Positions 28,591 to 39,334 of a stretch of DNA of 64,000 bases are shown in pieces; position 1 is the first letter of the stretch, and the number at the start of each line of letters is the position of its first letter. The notes beneath the pieces are model-generated. The model was not told the origin of the DNA. It was given only the letters and a program-made list of their open reading frames with translations, and did no database searches. Both the position numbers and the translations under genes were made by a program. The DNA comes from Macrococcus brunensis (lineage in GTDB: Bacteria > Bacillota > Bacilli > Staphylococcales > Staphylococcaceae): positions 1-64,000 of the forward strand of contig NZ_SCWA01000006.1 of the NCBI RefSeq assembly GCF_004359615.1. Direction: 5' to 3'.

Positions 28591-28998
28591 CTACAAGTTG
28601 CATCTTACCGCATCCATGTTCTGCTGATTCTGTAAATAGATTTTAGGATTCCGCTTGAGCAGCAATTTAACAAATCGTTCTGTTTCAACCGGAAAAACCA
28701 CTATCTGATCTGTTTCTTTCGAGCAGATTTCAACGCCTATCCGGCTGCCGTAGACGGCAATATTCAACACCTCGATCTGCATGATATCGATCTGAATACG
28801 GCTGATCCCCCTATGAACGGTCAGTAAACGACTGATAATATAGTATTCCCTTAGAAGCATCACAATTAACAAGGTCGTCAAAAGAAATGTAAAAATGAAC
28901 ATGAGAAAAGAACTGATAAAGTAGTAGAATACAAGCATAGAGATCAGTATCACAGTGATACCATAAAACAACGGATTGCCCTGGCTCTGAAATTTCAT
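28591..28998 (-). CDS. Small membrane protein of unknown function
   Basis: A 135-residue protein with two adjacent hydrophobic segments (about 12-55) followed by a soluble region with charged strands and a C-terminal KRNPKIYLQNQQNMD. I do not recognise a family. GAGGTGAGC lies just before ATG 28998; the longer frame to 29043 crosses a terminator. It sits between phoH and the floA cluster. The hydrophobic hairpin plus a soluble pleckstrin-like region is only a visual impression. Confidence 0.7.
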   Translation of the reverse strand: MKFQSQGNPLFYGITVILISMLVFYYFISSFLMFIFTFLLTTLLIVMLLREYYIISRLLTVHRGISRIQIDIMQIEVLNIAVYGSRIGVEICSKETDQIVVFPVETERFVKLLLKRNPKIYLQNQQNMDAVRCNL

Positions 28999-29027
28999 AT
29001 GCTCACCTCTTTTCTCCATTTTAGCAC

Positions 29028-29052
29028 AAAAAAAGAGAGCCAATGCTCTCTT
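29028..29052 (-). terminator. Terminator after the floA cluster
   Basis: AGAGAGC-ATTG-GCTCTCT followed by T7 on the minus strand, just behind the stop of the 152-residue gene. Confidence 0.85.
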
Positions 29053-29509
29053 ATCTTTTAGATTTAGGTGGTCCCAATAATTCTGCCATAATCAGACTGT
29101 GAACCAGATTTTCATTTGTAATTTCGAACTTGAATCCGTCTGTCTCTGTCAGGTCCTGACTTTTAATGGCTTCTAAACGGTGGGCTTTCTGTTGCTGCGT
29201 CAGATGCTTATCGGTCAGCACTTTTTCGACTGGGTCAATGGCTTTCATCCGTTCAGGACGAGCTTTTTTCTGTTCCTGAACAAGCCTTGGAGAAGCTTCT
29301 TTTACAACCTCTCGTGCTTTCCGCTGAGCAGGCTTATACGACTCTGATGTCTGCTCTATTTTATCGATATTCTGCTGAACTCGTTTTTCAAAGTTCTGCA
29401 GTTTACGAACAATAGGTTTTGCGTCCTCTTTCTTACCCATCTTCTCAACAACCGACTGACCGATTGTAATAATAATCCCGATAATGAATATAATCGTTCC
29501 TATTGACAT
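29051..29509 (-). CDS. Signal-anchored coiled-coil protein downstream of floA
   Basis: A protein of about 152 residues: one N-terminal membrane segment (about 3-19, IGTIIFIIGIIITIG), then a highly charged, lysine/glutamate-rich helical region (KKEDAKPIVRKLQNFEKRVQ and beyond) likely to form coiled coils. I see no catalytic motif. AGGTGG lies five bases before ATG 29509, and it directly follows floA, so a role in flotillin membrane domains is possible but not shown. Confidence 0.7.
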   Translation of the reverse strand: MSIGTIIFIIGIIITIGQSVVEKMGKKEDAKPIVRKLQNFEKRVQQNIDKIEQTSESYKPAQRKAREVVKEASPRLVQEQKKARPERMKAIDPVEKVLTDKHLTQQQKAHRLEAIKSQDLTETDGFKFEITNENLVHSLIMAELLGPPKSKR

Positions 29510-29518
29510 GGATTCCAC

Positions 29519-30508
29519 CTACTTTCTAGGCGGCGTCTGCTCACCTTGATCTGTCAGCTTGTTGATGGCATTACGCATCCCTGTATCTGACTCAATGTTC
29601 TTCAGGTTATGGTAATCCATCACACCGATATTACCTTCTTGCAGAGCTCTAGCCATTGCAAGCGGTACTTCTGCTTCAGATTCAACTACTTTCGCTCTCA
29701 TTTCCTGAACGCGGGCTTTCATCTCCTGCTCCTGAGCAACGGCCATTGCACGGCGTTCTTCCGCTTTCGCCTGAGCGATGTTCTTATCTGCCATCGCCTG
29801 TTCTGTCTGCAGGTCGGCACCGATATTCTTACCGATATCTACATCCGCGATATCAATCGACAGAATTTCAAATGCTGTACCAGAATCCAGACCTTTACCG
29901 AGTACAGTCTGAGAGATCATATCCGGATTCTCAAGTACTGAAGTATGTGACTGGCTTGAACCGATTGTAGAGACAATCCCTTCGCCGACACGGGCGACAA
30001 TGGTTTCTTCACCTGCACCACCGACGAGTCGTTCAATGTTCGCACGTACAGTGATTCTTGCTTTTGCTTTCACTTCGATACCATTCATTGCTACACCAGC
30101 GATAAACGGTGTCTCAATCACTTTCGGGTTAACTGACATCTGGACCGCTTCCAGTACGTCACGTCCAGCAAGGTCAATTGCCGCTCCTCTTTCAAATGGC
30201 AGGTTGATATCTGCACGCTGTGCTGCGATAATCGCATCAACTACGCGGTCAACGTTACCACCCGCTAAATAATGTGATTCAAGCTGATTGGTCGTTAAAT
30301 GCAGACCGGCTTTATGGGCTTTAATCAGCGGGTCAATGACACGGCGCGGTGATACACGACGTAATCGCATACCGACCAGAGTGCCGATACCCACTTTAAC
30401 GCCTGCAGCGAGGGCTGAAATCCACAGACCTACCGGCACAAACGTAAATAAGACCATCAGGAATACTAAGATGATCCCTAAAATAATAAGCAATGCTATC
30501 CATTCCAT
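29519..30508 (-). CDS. floA: Flotillin-like protein FloA
   Basis: A 329-residue membrane scaffold protein of bacterial lipid rafts. An N-terminal hydrophobic hairpin (about 1-45) is followed by an SPFH/PHB domain and an Ala/Glu-rich helical C-terminus ([20 protein letters not shown]). The length equals staphylococcal FloA (329). ATG 30508 has GGAGTGG upstream; the in-frame GTG nine bases earlier overlaps that site. It is encoded downstream of nfeD, the usual pair. Confidence 0.92.
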   Translation of the reverse strand: MEWIALLIILGIILVFLMVLFTFVPVGLWISALAAGVKVGIGTLVGMRLRRVSPRRVIDPLIKAHKAGLHLTTNQLESHYLAGGNVDRVVDAIIAAQRADINLPFERGAAIDLAGRDVLEAVQMSVNPKVIETPFIAGVAMNGIEVKAKARITVRANIERLVGGAGEETIVARVGEGIVSTIGSSQSHTSVLENPDMISQTVLGKGLDSGTAFEILSIDIADVDIGKNIGADLQTEQAMADKNIAQAKAEERRAMAVAQEQEMKARVQEMRAKVVESEAEVPLAMARALQEGNIGVMDYHNLKNIESDTGMRNAINKLTDQGEQTPPRK

Positions 30509-30525
30509 TCTATCCACTCCTTTTG

Positions 30526-31155
30526 TTATAATGCTCTGACGACGACTCGGGTTCCTTCAACTAAAATAATACTGACTTCGCGGTCTTTGTCGATGAAGGC
30601 CCCTTCACTGACCGCATCTATCCGCTTACCTTCAAAAGTTATAATGCCAGACGGTCTAAGAGGAGTCATTGTCAGCGCAATTTTCCCGACAAGATGACTT
30701 CTGTCATCATGCGAGGAATAGCCCGCTTCCTTTGACGTAGAATCCGTCAGTATTACATTTTTGAAAAGCGGAATAGATTTTCCAAAAAATTTGACCATCA
30801 CTATCCACTCCATTAATGCTAATGCCAGACTTATTGCCAGGAAAACTGCCATCTTTGAAATATCTTCACCGATGAGGAGGAAACTGCTGAAGACCATTAA
30901 CGCACCTATAATACCCAGAACAGCACCTACAACAAATAATTCCAGTATCATTAAAATGACACCTGCTACAAAAAGAATCACTGAAATCATTTCCAGTTCG
31001 CCGGTCATTCCTGTCATAATGACAAAACCAGCACAGGCCAGAATCAGAATAATACCTGCTGCAGATAGTCTGGATGAAAATAGCTGAGCAACAGCTGATA
31101 AAAAGATGATAATCATTAATACCAATAAAATCATTTCATATGATGTCAACGTCAA
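30526..31155 (-). CDS. NfeD-family membrane protein, short form
   Basis: A 209-residue protein with about four to five membrane segments and a C-terminal OB-like NfeD domain (about 140-209: [22 protein letters not shown]). The long NfeD form has an N-terminal ClpP-like serine protease; it is absent here, as the frame starts straight at the membrane region. NfeD proteins work with SPFH proteins, and the start of floA is 18 bases downstream. Confidence 0.87.
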   Translation of the reverse strand: MTLTSYEMILLVLMIIIFLSAVAQLFSSRLSAAGIILILACAGFVIMTGMTGELEMISVILFVAGVILMILELFVVGAVLGIIGALMVFSSFLLIGEDISKMAVFLAISLALALMEWIVMVKFFGKSIPLFKNVILTDSTSKEAGYSSHDDRSHLVGKIALTMTPLRPSGIITFEGKRIDAVSEGAFIDKDREVSIILVEGTRVVVRAL

Positions 31156-31240
31156 AAAGCCACCTCCTTATCCTTATTATACATGAAGTGGAAATATCTT
31201 ATATCAATTACACAAAAAATTAAGAAAACTTTAAGGTAAC

Positions 31241-31271
31241 AAAAAAAAGCACGGGCATGCGCCTGTGCTTA
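31241..31271 (-). terminator. Terminator of rpsU
   Basis: AAGCACAGG-CGCATG-CCCGTGCTT followed by T8 on the minus strand, about 32 bases after the rpsU stop. Confidence 0.85.
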
Positions 31272-31280
31272 TCTATAGAT

Positions 31281-31304
31281 AATATTTGAGGGAGATCAAA
31301 TATT
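31281..31304 (-). other. Perfect inverted repeat at the rpsU stop codon
   Basis: AATATTTGA-(6)-TCAAATATT forms a nine-base-pair A/T-rich hairpin touching the rpsU stop codon and lying between it and the terminator. It has no T-tract, so it may protect the mRNA end or bind a factor. Its role is unknown. Confidence 0.55.
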
Positions 31305-31479
31305 ATTTGAATTTACGTTTACGTGCAGCTTCTGATTTCTTTTTACGTTTAACACTTGGTTTTTCGTAGAATTCGTGTTTACGAGCATCTTGAATCGTAC
31401 CACTTTTAGAAACTGTACGTTTGAAACGACGTAAAGCATCTTCAATAGATTCGTTTTTACGAACAACTGTTTTAGACAT
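31303..31479 (-). CDS. rpsU: 30S ribosomal protein S21
   Basis: A 58-residue basic protein: [19 protein letters not shown], then [15 protein letters not shown], ending RKRKFK. It binds near the 16S rRNA 3' end and affects mRNA selection and initiation. The ribosome site GGAGGGAGGG lies just before ATG 31479. It is a separate transcription unit with its own promoter and terminator, placed between the nfeD cluster and mtaB. Confidence 0.95.
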   Translation of the reverse strand: MSKTVVRKNESIEDALRRFKRTVSKSGTIQDARKHEFYEKPSVKRKKKSEAARKRKFK

Positions 31480-31542
31480 TAAATTTCCCTCCCTCCAAAT
31501 ATCAACGGAACTAATTAAACATAGTAAACTATGTACTCAAAT

Positions 31543-31570
31543 ATTATAATATACTCGATTTATCTGGTCA
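31543..31570 (-). promoter_or_regulatory. Strong sigma-A promoter of rpsU
   Basis: TTGACC (31570-31565), 17-base spacer, TATAAT (31548-31543). About 65 bases of leader follow, containing an ACATAGT-AA-ACTATGT hairpin near 31517-31535. Confidence 0.8.
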
Positions 31571-31579
31571 ATAGTGAAT

Positions 31580-32920
31580 TTATTTACCGGCTATTGCGAC
31601 AGTCTGATGCTTAGGCATCACCTTGACAAACTGACCATGGTTCATAGGATAACCTGCTTCAGTGATCTTCACTTTTACCAGTTCCCCGATCAGTGATTCA
31701 CTGCCTTCGAACTGAACTTTAAGATAATTATCTGTGTAGCCGACGAGCTGACCGTCAACTGATCCTTTTTCCTCAGGAATCACTTCCAGCACTTTTCCCT
31801 CAAACTTGCTCGCATATTCTTTTGCAAGCTGATCGGATAAACTGATCAGTTTATGAACACGTTCATTTTTAACTTCTTCATCAATCTGATCTGTCATGCG
31901 GGCTGCAGGTGTTCCTGTACGCATGGAATAAGGGAAGACATGCAGTTCAGAAAACTTATGAGATTCAATGAAGTGATAAGTTTCCATAAACTCTTCTTCT
32001 GTTTCACCTGGGAAACCGACAATGACATCACTTGTAACAGCAAGCCCCGGCATAATCGCATGAAGCTTCTGCAGACGTTCAGAGAAGTGTGCCATCGTAT
32101 ATTTACGACGCATCCGTTTCAGAACTGTATCGCTGCCTGACTGAAGCGGAATATGCAGGTGACGCACCACTTTTTCACTTTGGTCGATGACATCAATGAC
32201 TTCATCTGTCAGCTGACTTGCTTCAATAGAAGAAATACGAATTCGTTTCAGTCCATCAATCTCTTCCAGGTCACGCAGGAGCTGTGCAAGATTGTAATTC
32301 TTCAGGTCTTCCCCGTAGCCACCAGTATGAATACCTGTTAAAACAATCTCCTGGTAGCCGGCACTTACTAACTGACTTGCCTGTTTAACGACTTCCTTCG
32401 GATTACGAGAACGCATAAGCCCACGAGCCCACGGGATAATACAGAATGTACAGAAGTTATTGCAGCCTTCCTGAATCTTGAGCGATGCACGCGTTCTGTC
32501 TGTGAAATAAGGAACATCCAGTTCTTCATATGTCCGATTCTTCATAATATTGGTCACACCATTGATTGGCTGGCGTGCTGACTTAAACTCTTCGATATAA
32601 GGGAGCATTTTATGACGGTCCTGTGTTCCTACTACTATATCGACACCAGGGATATCCATAATTTCTGCAGATGAAGTCTGCGCATAGCAACCTGTCACAC
32701 AGATCACTGCGTCCGGGTTACGTCGTATCGCACGACGGATGACCTGACGACTTTTTTTATCACCTGTATTAGTTACAGTACAAGTGTTGATGACATAGAC
32801 ATCGGCATTTGTTTCAAACTCGACACGGTCATAACCGTCGTCTTTGAAGAGCTGCCAGATGGCTTCTGTTTCGTAATGATTAACTTTACAGCCCAATGTA
32901 TGGAATGCAACTGTTGACAT
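31580..32920 (-). CDS. mtaB: tRNA t(6)A37 methylthiotransferase MtaB
   Basis: A 446-residue radical-SAM methylthiotransferase converting t6A37 to ms2t6A37 in tRNAs reading ANN codons. The N-terminal domain has FHTLGCKVNHYE with the first cluster Cys, NTCTVTNTGDKKSR and CVTGCYAQ. The radical SAM motif is CNNFCTFC. A TRAM domain closes the protein (YLKVQFEGSESLIGELVKV). ATG 32920 is preferred: AGAGGTGG lies before it, whereas the frame to 32929 overlaps that site. Confidence 0.94.
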   Translation of the reverse strand: MSTVAFHTLGCKVNHYETEAIWQLFKDDGYDRVEFETNADVYVINTCTVTNTGDKKSRQVIRRAIRRNPDAVICVTGCYAQTSSAEIMDIPGVDIVVGTQDRHKMLPYIEEFKSARQPINGVTNIMKNRTYEELDVPYFTDRTRASLKIQEGCNNFCTFCIIPWARGLMRSRNPKEVVKQASQLVSAGYQEIVLTGIHTGGYGEDLKNYNLAQLLRDLEEIDGLKRIRISSIEASQLTDEVIDVIDQSEKVVRHLHIPLQSGSDTVLKRMRRKYTMAHFSERLQKLHAIMPGLAVTSDVIVGFPGETEEEFMETYHFIESHKFSELHVFPYSMRTGTPAARMTDQIDEEVKNERVHKLISLSDQLAKEYASKFEGKVLEVIPEEKGSVDGQLVGYTDNYLKVQFEGSESLIGELVKVKITEAGYPMNHGQFVKVMPKHQTVAIAGK

Positions 32921-33022
32921 AGCGTCCACCTCTTTATTTCTTATTTCTATCTATCACTCGGCTTTTCGATAACCTTAACATTTTACTATTTTTCTTATCT
33001 TAAAATCAAGTGGCTGATACGA

Positions 33023-33054
33023 TAAAAGACAGGATTCAACTGAATCCTGTCTTT
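33023..33054 (-). terminator. Terminator of rsmE
   Basis: AAAGACAGGATT-CAGTTG-AATCCTGTCTTTT on the minus strand. The 5' arm starts at the rsmE stop codon. Confidence 0.88.
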
Positions 33055-33784
33055 AGCCCAGCAATTCCATATGATAACTGATTGCGGATAATGCGTAAAG
33101 CGGTGCTGTTTCAGCCCGCAGAATACGCGGTCCGAGTCCTGCGGTAATTCCGTCAACCATCTCAATTTCTTTTGTGCTGAGTCCACCCTCAGGACCAAAG
33201 ACCAGAAGCACACGATCGCCTTTATTAAAATTTTTGATAGCCTGCTGAAACGCCCGCTGTTCTTGATTCTTCGCACTTTCCTCGTATGCGATGATGACGT
33301 GATCAAACTGACCGTTTAACTCTCTTAGATGATTAGTGAATTTAATAACGGGCAGCTGCTGCCGATAGCTCTGCTCTGCCGCTTCTTTGATGATTTTACG
33401 GAAACGTTCAAGCTTTTTATCCGCTTTTTTGTTATCCCATTTAACGACAGAAAATTCGCCTTGAAACGGCATAAACTGACTAGCGCCTAGTTCTGTCGCT
33501 TTTTGCAGCATCCATTCATATTTATCATTCTTCAGCAGACCACTCGCTATCGTGATATGAACAGGGAGCTCTGTATTCAGTTCAAGCGCTTCTGTTACAC
33601 GGACAAGCACTTTGTCGGACATCTCATCAATCGTCACCTGATAAGTTCCATTGGTGAAATTAATAATCAGTGCGTCACCCGGCTGCTGTCTCATGACATT
33701 TTTAATATGGTGAACATCTTCTTTTGTGTCAATTACGGCCGTGCTACCTATTTCAGCTGATTCATTAAGAAAATAACGCTGCAT
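33053..33784 (-). CDS. rsmE: 16S rRNA (uracil(1498)-N3)-methyltransferase
   Basis: A 243-residue SPOUT-class methyltransferase with an N-terminal PUA-like domain (MQRYFLNESAEIG onward) and a C-terminal knotted SAM domain. The knot motifs are LVFGPEGGLSTKEIE and LGPRILRAETAPLYALS. It methylates U1498 of 16S rRNA. It is the last gene of the hrcA-grpE-dnaK-dnaJ-prmA-rsmE cluster; ATG follows the prmA stop by two bases. Confidence 0.94.
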   Translation of the reverse strand: MQRYFLNESAEIGSTAVIDTKEDVHHIKNVMRQQPGDALIINFTNGTYQVTIDEMSDKVLVRVTEALELNTELPVHITIASGLLKNDKYEWMLQKATELGASQFMPFQGEFSVVKWDNKKADKKLERFRKIIKEAAEQSYRQQLPVIKFTNHLRELNGQFDHVIIAYEESAKNQEQRAFQQAIKNFNKGDRVLLVFGPEGGLSTKEIEMVDGITAGLGPRILRAETAPLYALSAISYHMELLG

Positions 33785-33786
33785 GA

Positions 33787-34716
33787 CTAGACCTTCTCAG
33801 CCAGGATGGCTACCCAGCCTTTTTCGCGCGTAATCGTTTTAATTGTAAACCCTGCTTCAAGCATGTGATCTGTAATCATCTGTTCTTTTTCATCGATGAT
33901 GCCTGAAGCGATAAACAGTCCTTTATCATTTAAAAGATAAAAGGCGTCATCAACCATTAAATCCACGATATGCGCGAGGATGTTGGCGATAACCACATCA
34001 CGTTTTTCTGTTTCACCGACCAGAAGATTGCCTGTATCTGTCTCAATCGCTTCGGCACAATGATTGATTGCAAAGTTCTCCTCAGCGACTCTCACTGCAA
34101 CTTTATCGAGATCGACTGCACGGATAGGCGCAGCACCCATACGATGTGCCGCAATACTTAAAATTCCTGAACCTGTACCGACATCGATGACAGACATACC
34201 CGGTTTCACATATTCTTCAACCAGACGCAGACACATGGAAGTCGTTGCATGATCACCTGTACCAAATGCCATACCCGGATCTAAATGAATGACTTCTTCA
34301 TCACTTTCCGGCTGGTAGTCTTCCCAGCTTGGCACCACAGTAAAACGTTCAGACGCCTTGAACGCGTGAAAATGGTTCTTCCATTCATTTTCCCAGTCCT
34401 CGTCCTTAATATCGGCAGTCTCTATTTCAAAACGTGTCACTTCAACATCCTGTAAGGACTTCACAGCTTCTTCAATATCACTCAGTAGTTCATCTTTGTA
34501 ATCATATTCACTGTAATAGCACTTGACGCGGACATCTTTTTCCGGATAGTCTGCTGGATTCAGCTCATAGATTTCACCAAACGTTTCGATACGTCCCTTT
34601 TGCAATTCAAGGCTATCCTCAATGACGACACCATTTGCACCTAATTCATTTAGAATTTCTGCTATAAAAGGTTCTACTTCATGATTGATCATCAATGTGA
34701 TTTCTTTGTAATCCAT
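33787..34716 (-). CDS. prmA: Ribosomal protein L11 methyltransferase
   Basis: A 309-residue SAM-dependent enzyme that trimethylates lysines and the N-terminus of L11. The N-terminal substrate domain is followed by HLDPGMAFGTGDHATTSMC and the SAM motif VIDVGTGSGILSIAA, then the catalytic NILAHI. It begins two bases after dnaJ. Confidence 0.95.
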   Translation of the reverse strand: MDYKEITLMINHEVEPFIAEILNELGANGVVIEDSLELQKGRIETFGEIYELNPADYPEKDVRVKCYYSEYDYKDELLSDIEEAVKSLQDVEVTRFEIETADIKDEDWENEWKNHFHAFKASERFTVVPSWEDYQPESDEEVIHLDPGMAFGTGDHATTSMCLRLVEEYVKPGMSVIDVGTGSGILSIAAHRMGAAPIRAVDLDKVAVRVAEENFAINHCAEAIETDTGNLLVGETEKRDVVIANILAHIVDLMVDDAFYLLNDKGLFIASGIIDEKEQMITDHMLEAGFTIKTITREKGWVAILAEKV

Positions 34717-34718
34717 TT

Positions 34719-35840
34719 TTACTCTCCTCTAAAGAAGCGTCGTGTTTTTTCGAAGAAATTATCATTTTGTTCATTCAGTTCTTCACCATCAATTTCAGCG
34801 AATTCACGCAGTAATTCAATCTGATGGTCTGTCATTTTAGTTGGTGTGACAACGGTCACTGTGACGTAAAGATCACCTTTACCATATCCGTGAACATTTT
34901 GAACGCCTTTATCTTTCAGACGGAATCGTTTACCTGTCTGTGTGCCAGAAGGAATTGTCAGCTTGACACGGCTATCTAATGTCGGTACTTCTATTTCATC
35001 ACCGAGTGCCGCCTGTGCGAATGACAGTTTAAGATTATAGAAGATATCATCGCCGTCACGTTCAAAATCAGGATGGTCAGATACGCGGAAGACCATATAG
35101 AGATCACCCGCTGGTCCACCGTTGACACCCGGTTCACCATGTCCAGCTATACGAATCTGCTGACCATTATCAACACCTGCCGGAACAGTGACATCTATAG
35201 TGACGTCTTTTACTTTTACACCTGTACCGCGGCAGTCCGAACATTTTTCTTCAAACTCTTTACCTGTACCGTTACAGTCCGGACAAGGGCGTTCTGTACG
35301 AATACGGCCAAATGGTGTCTCCTGTTCTACGCCGACCTGTCCACGTCCGTGACAAGTCGAACAGCGTTTAACTTCAGTGCCTGGTTTCGCACCGGTACCG
35401 TCACACGTATCACATTCAACTTCTTTACGAACCTTAATTTCTTTGTTTGCACCGAAAACAGCATCCTCAAAATCAATATCCATCTGATACTGCAGGTCAT
35501 TCCCTTTTCTTGGAGCGTTTGGATCACGTCTTGCGCCGCCGCCGAAAAATGAACTGAAAATATCTTCAAATCCGCCAAAGCCGCCACCGAAGTCCGCGCC
35601 ACCGAAACCGGCGCCTTGACCCATGCCTGCATGACCGAACTGGTCATACTGCGCTTTTTTCTGATCATCACTTAATACTTCATAAGCTTCTGATAGTTCC
35701 TTGAACTTTTCATCTGCGCCTTCTTCTTTATTGATATCCGGATGATATTTTTTAGAAAGTTTTCGGTATGCTTTTTTAATTTCGTCTTTTGAAGCGCCTT
35801 TTGATAATCCCAGCACTTCGTAATAATCTCTTTTTGCCAC
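34719..35840 (-). CDS. dnaJ: Chaperone DnaJ (Hsp40)
   Basis: A 373-residue co-chaperone stimulating DnaK ATPase. The J domain (1-65) has HPD in [10 protein letters not shown]; a Gly/Phe-rich linker follows (about 75-105). The four zinc repeats are [24 protein letters not shown] and CSDCRGTG (about 145-215), and then the substrate-binding C-terminal domains. All catalytic features are intact. A partial terminator separates it from dnaK. Confidence 0.96.
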   Translation of the reverse strand: MAKRDYYEVLGLSKGASKDEIKKAYRKLSKKYHPDINKEEGADEKFKELSEAYEVLSDDQKKAQYDQFGHAGMGQGAGFGGADFGGGFGGFEDIFSSFFGGGARRDPNAPRKGNDLQYQMDIDFEDAVFGANKEIKVRKEVECDTCDGTGAKPGTEVKRCSTCHGRGQVGVEQETPFGRIRTERPCPDCNGTGKEFEEKCSDCRGTGVKVKDVTIDVTVPAGVDNGQQIRIAGHGEPGVNGGPAGDLYMVFRVSDHPDFERDGDDIFYNLKLSFAQAALGDEIEVPTLDSRVKLTIPSGTQTGKRFRLKDKGVQNVHGYGKGDLYVTVTVVTPTKMTDHQIELLREFAEIDGEELNEQNDNFFEKTRRFFRGE

Positions 35841-35867
35841 TCGCCATTCTCCTTTTCTGCCGTCAAA

Positions 35868-35905
35868 GAAAAAGTCAAAGCCAATAAATTGACTTTGACT
35901 TTTTA
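35868..35905 (-). terminator. Intercistronic terminator between dnaK and dnaJ
   Basis: AAAGTCAAAG-(12)-CTTTGACTTTTTC on the minus strand, just after the dnaK stop. It is likely leaky, setting DnaJ below DnaK. Confidence 0.72.
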
Positions 35906-35915
35906 GAAACAGCTA

Positions 35916-37736
<1,821 letters not shown>

Positions 37737-37757
37737 TTAGAATTCCTCCAGTTTATA

Positions 37758-38303
37758 TTATTCGTTGACTTTAACCATTGAGGGTCTTAAGACACGTTCT
37801 TTTAATTTATAGCCTTTTTGTAATTCATCAAGCACGATGCCTGATTCTTTAGTATCATCTTTCTCCTGCATGACTGCCTGATGGAAGTTCGGGTCAAATG
37901 GCTGATCCTGAGCTTCAATTAATTCAAGTCCGTGCTCTTTCAACGCACTGACTAAGTTGTCATAAACCATCTGCACACCTTTGATCAGTGTTTCATCTTC
38001 ACTCTTCTGACCGAGTGCACGCTCAATATTATCGAGCGTCGGAATGACATCACGCAGCACGGCCTGAGAACGATACGTTTTTTCTGTTTCTAATTCAGTA
38101 CGCGTGCGTTTTTTATAATTTTCAAACTCAGCGTATAATCTTAAATATTTTTCTTCACTGGCTGCGAGTGCTTCTTCCAGATCTGCTACCTTTTGCTCCA
38201 GACCATCACCGTCAACATCGATGGGCGTCGTGTCGACAGGCGCTTCAGCAGTTACTTCTTCTTCAGGAACTGTTTCTTCCTGGACGTTTTTCTCTTCCGT
38301 CAT
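37758..38303 (-). CDS. grpE: Nucleotide exchange factor GrpE
   Basis: A 181-residue homodimeric exchange factor of DnaK. It has an acidic N-terminal tail (about 1-35), a long coiled coil (EEKYLRLYAEFENYKKRTR) and the C-terminal beta wing (PNFHQAVMQEKDD). It lies between hrcA and dnaK in the classical order. Confidence 0.95.
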   Translation of the reverse strand: MTEEKNVQEETVPEEEVTAEAPVDTTPIDVDGDGLEQKVADLEEALAASEEKYLRLYAEFENYKKRTRTELETEKTYRSQAVLRDVIPTLDNIERALGQKSEDETLIKGVQMVYDNLVSALKEHGLELIEAQDQPFDPNFHQAVMQEKDDTKESGIVLDELQKGYKLKERVLRPSMVKVNE

Positions 38304-38316
38304 TCAAATATCCTCC

Positions 38317-39204
38317 TTAGAGTGCGCTAAGTCCCTCAAAAACTTTGCGATAGCTCATCATAATAGGTCCGACTACAGCAACCCGTCCATCTATGTCTTC
38401 TGTCTGAACAGGTTTAGTGACAAGTGAGACATGATTGAGACTATCATCGATTTCCTGTCCTATCTTAACATTAATCAAATCGTCATTCATACTAATAAGC
38501 TTGTAGATGAACGTATCCGATTCAATGTAAGACAGTAAGTCCCGTACGCCGTCCAAGTCCTGTGGAACCGCATCAAACAGAAACTCCTGTCCTGCCTTAT
38601 ATATAACCGGGTCAGGCTTTTTAAGTCTTCTGTTGACATAATGATTAATCATCGATACAAGCTGCTTGTTAAGTGGTGTATAAGTAGTATTCTCATGATG
38701 AATCATGGCATTAAAATACTGATTGAGTTCAAGCAGTTCTTCCATTGATAAAGGGCTCTGCCATCCAAGCTGTTCATGCTCAACTTCACCATCACTGTAA
38801 ATGAATATGATAAGTAAAGAATGCGCGACAGTAGCCAGGTGTATGGCTTCTATTTTCCTGGCTTTATAGTAGCCGGTCACAACAGAAAAATAATGCGTAT
38901 CAGCAGCCAGTTTATCTGCGAGTTCATCAAAATTTTCATGACTGACTGCACTTGCATCATGTTCAGTCTGTAATGTGCTGATGTAATGTTTATATCCTTC
39001 TATTGAAGGGATACGACCAGAAGAGATATGGGTCTTCTCAATGAATCCCTGCTCTTCCAGCTTCTTCATTTCAGCACGGATAGTCGCTGAACTGATAGCG
39101 AGCTGGTGCTTATTCATCAGTGTATGTGAACCTACAGGCACACCACTTTCAACAAAATCTTCAACTAATGTGTTCAATAAAGTCTTTTGTCTATTCGTGA
39201 GCAT
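38317..39204 (-). CDS. hrcA: Heat-inducible transcription repressor HrcA
   Basis: A 295-residue repressor that binds CIRCE and is kept active by GroEL. The N-terminal winged helix (1-75) contains LTNRQKTLLNTLVEDFVESG, SSATIRAEMKKLEE and HISSGRIPS. The C-terminal end has KIGQEIDDSLNHVSLV and GRVAVVGPIMMSY. It is roughly 30-50 residues shorter than many HrcA proteins, the shortfall lying in the middle domain; the start and end are both conserved. Confidence 0.93.
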   Translation of the reverse strand: MLTNRQKTLLNTLVEDFVESGVPVGSHTLMNKHQLAISSATIRAEMKKLEEQGFIEKTHISSGRIPSIEGYKHYISTLQTEHDASAVSHENFDELADKLAADTHYFSVVTGYYKARKIEAIHLATVAHSLLIIFIYSDGEVEHEQLGWQSPLSMEELLELNQYFNAMIHHENTTYTPLNKQLVSMINHYVNRRLKKPDPVIYKAGQEFLFDAVPQDLDGVRDLLSYIESDTFIYKLISMNDDLINVKIGQEIDDSLNHVSLVTKPVQTEDIDGRVAVVGPIMMSYRKVFEGLSAL

Positions 39205-39215
39205 GTTTCACCTCT

Positions 39216-39242
39216 TTAGCACTCTTGTATCTGAAGTGCTAA
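39216..39242 (-). promoter_or_regulatory. CIRCE operator upstream of hrcA
   Basis: TTAGCACTC-(9)-AAGTGCTAA. It matches the CIRCE consensus TTAGCACTC-N9-GAGTGCTAA with one mismatch, and lies between the promoter and the hrcA start. HrcA binding here represses hrcA-grpE-dnaK-dnaJ. Confidence 0.95.
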
Positions 39243-39246
39243 TAAT

Positions 39247-39275
39247 AATTTATCAAATTGGTCAAAGTATGTCAA
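39247..39275 (-). promoter_or_regulatory. Sigma-A promoter of the hrcA-dnaK operon
   Basis: TTGACA (39275-39270), 17-base spacer, TAAATT (39252-39247). The CIRCE site starts five bases downstream of the -10 box. Confidence 0.8.
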
Positions 39276-39301
39276 TGTAAAACCCTTCAGCTAAGATATG
39301 A

Positions 39302-39334
39302 AAAAAATCTACTTTCTAAATAGAAAGTAGAAAC
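39302..39334 (-). terminator. Terminator overlapping the hemW end
   Basis: CTACTTTC-TATTTA-GAAAGTAG followed by ATTTTTTT on the minus strand. The 5' arm lies inside the last codons of hemW. Confidence 0.85.

Noticed and set aside
35073-35552. 159-codon plus-strand frame
   Set aside because: Antisense to the Gly/Cys-rich repeats of dnaJ; no ribosome site and no recognisable protein.
35868-35905. A second CIRCE between dnaK and dnaJ
   Set aside because: The inverted repeat has a different sequence and a T-tract; it is a terminator, not a CIRCE.
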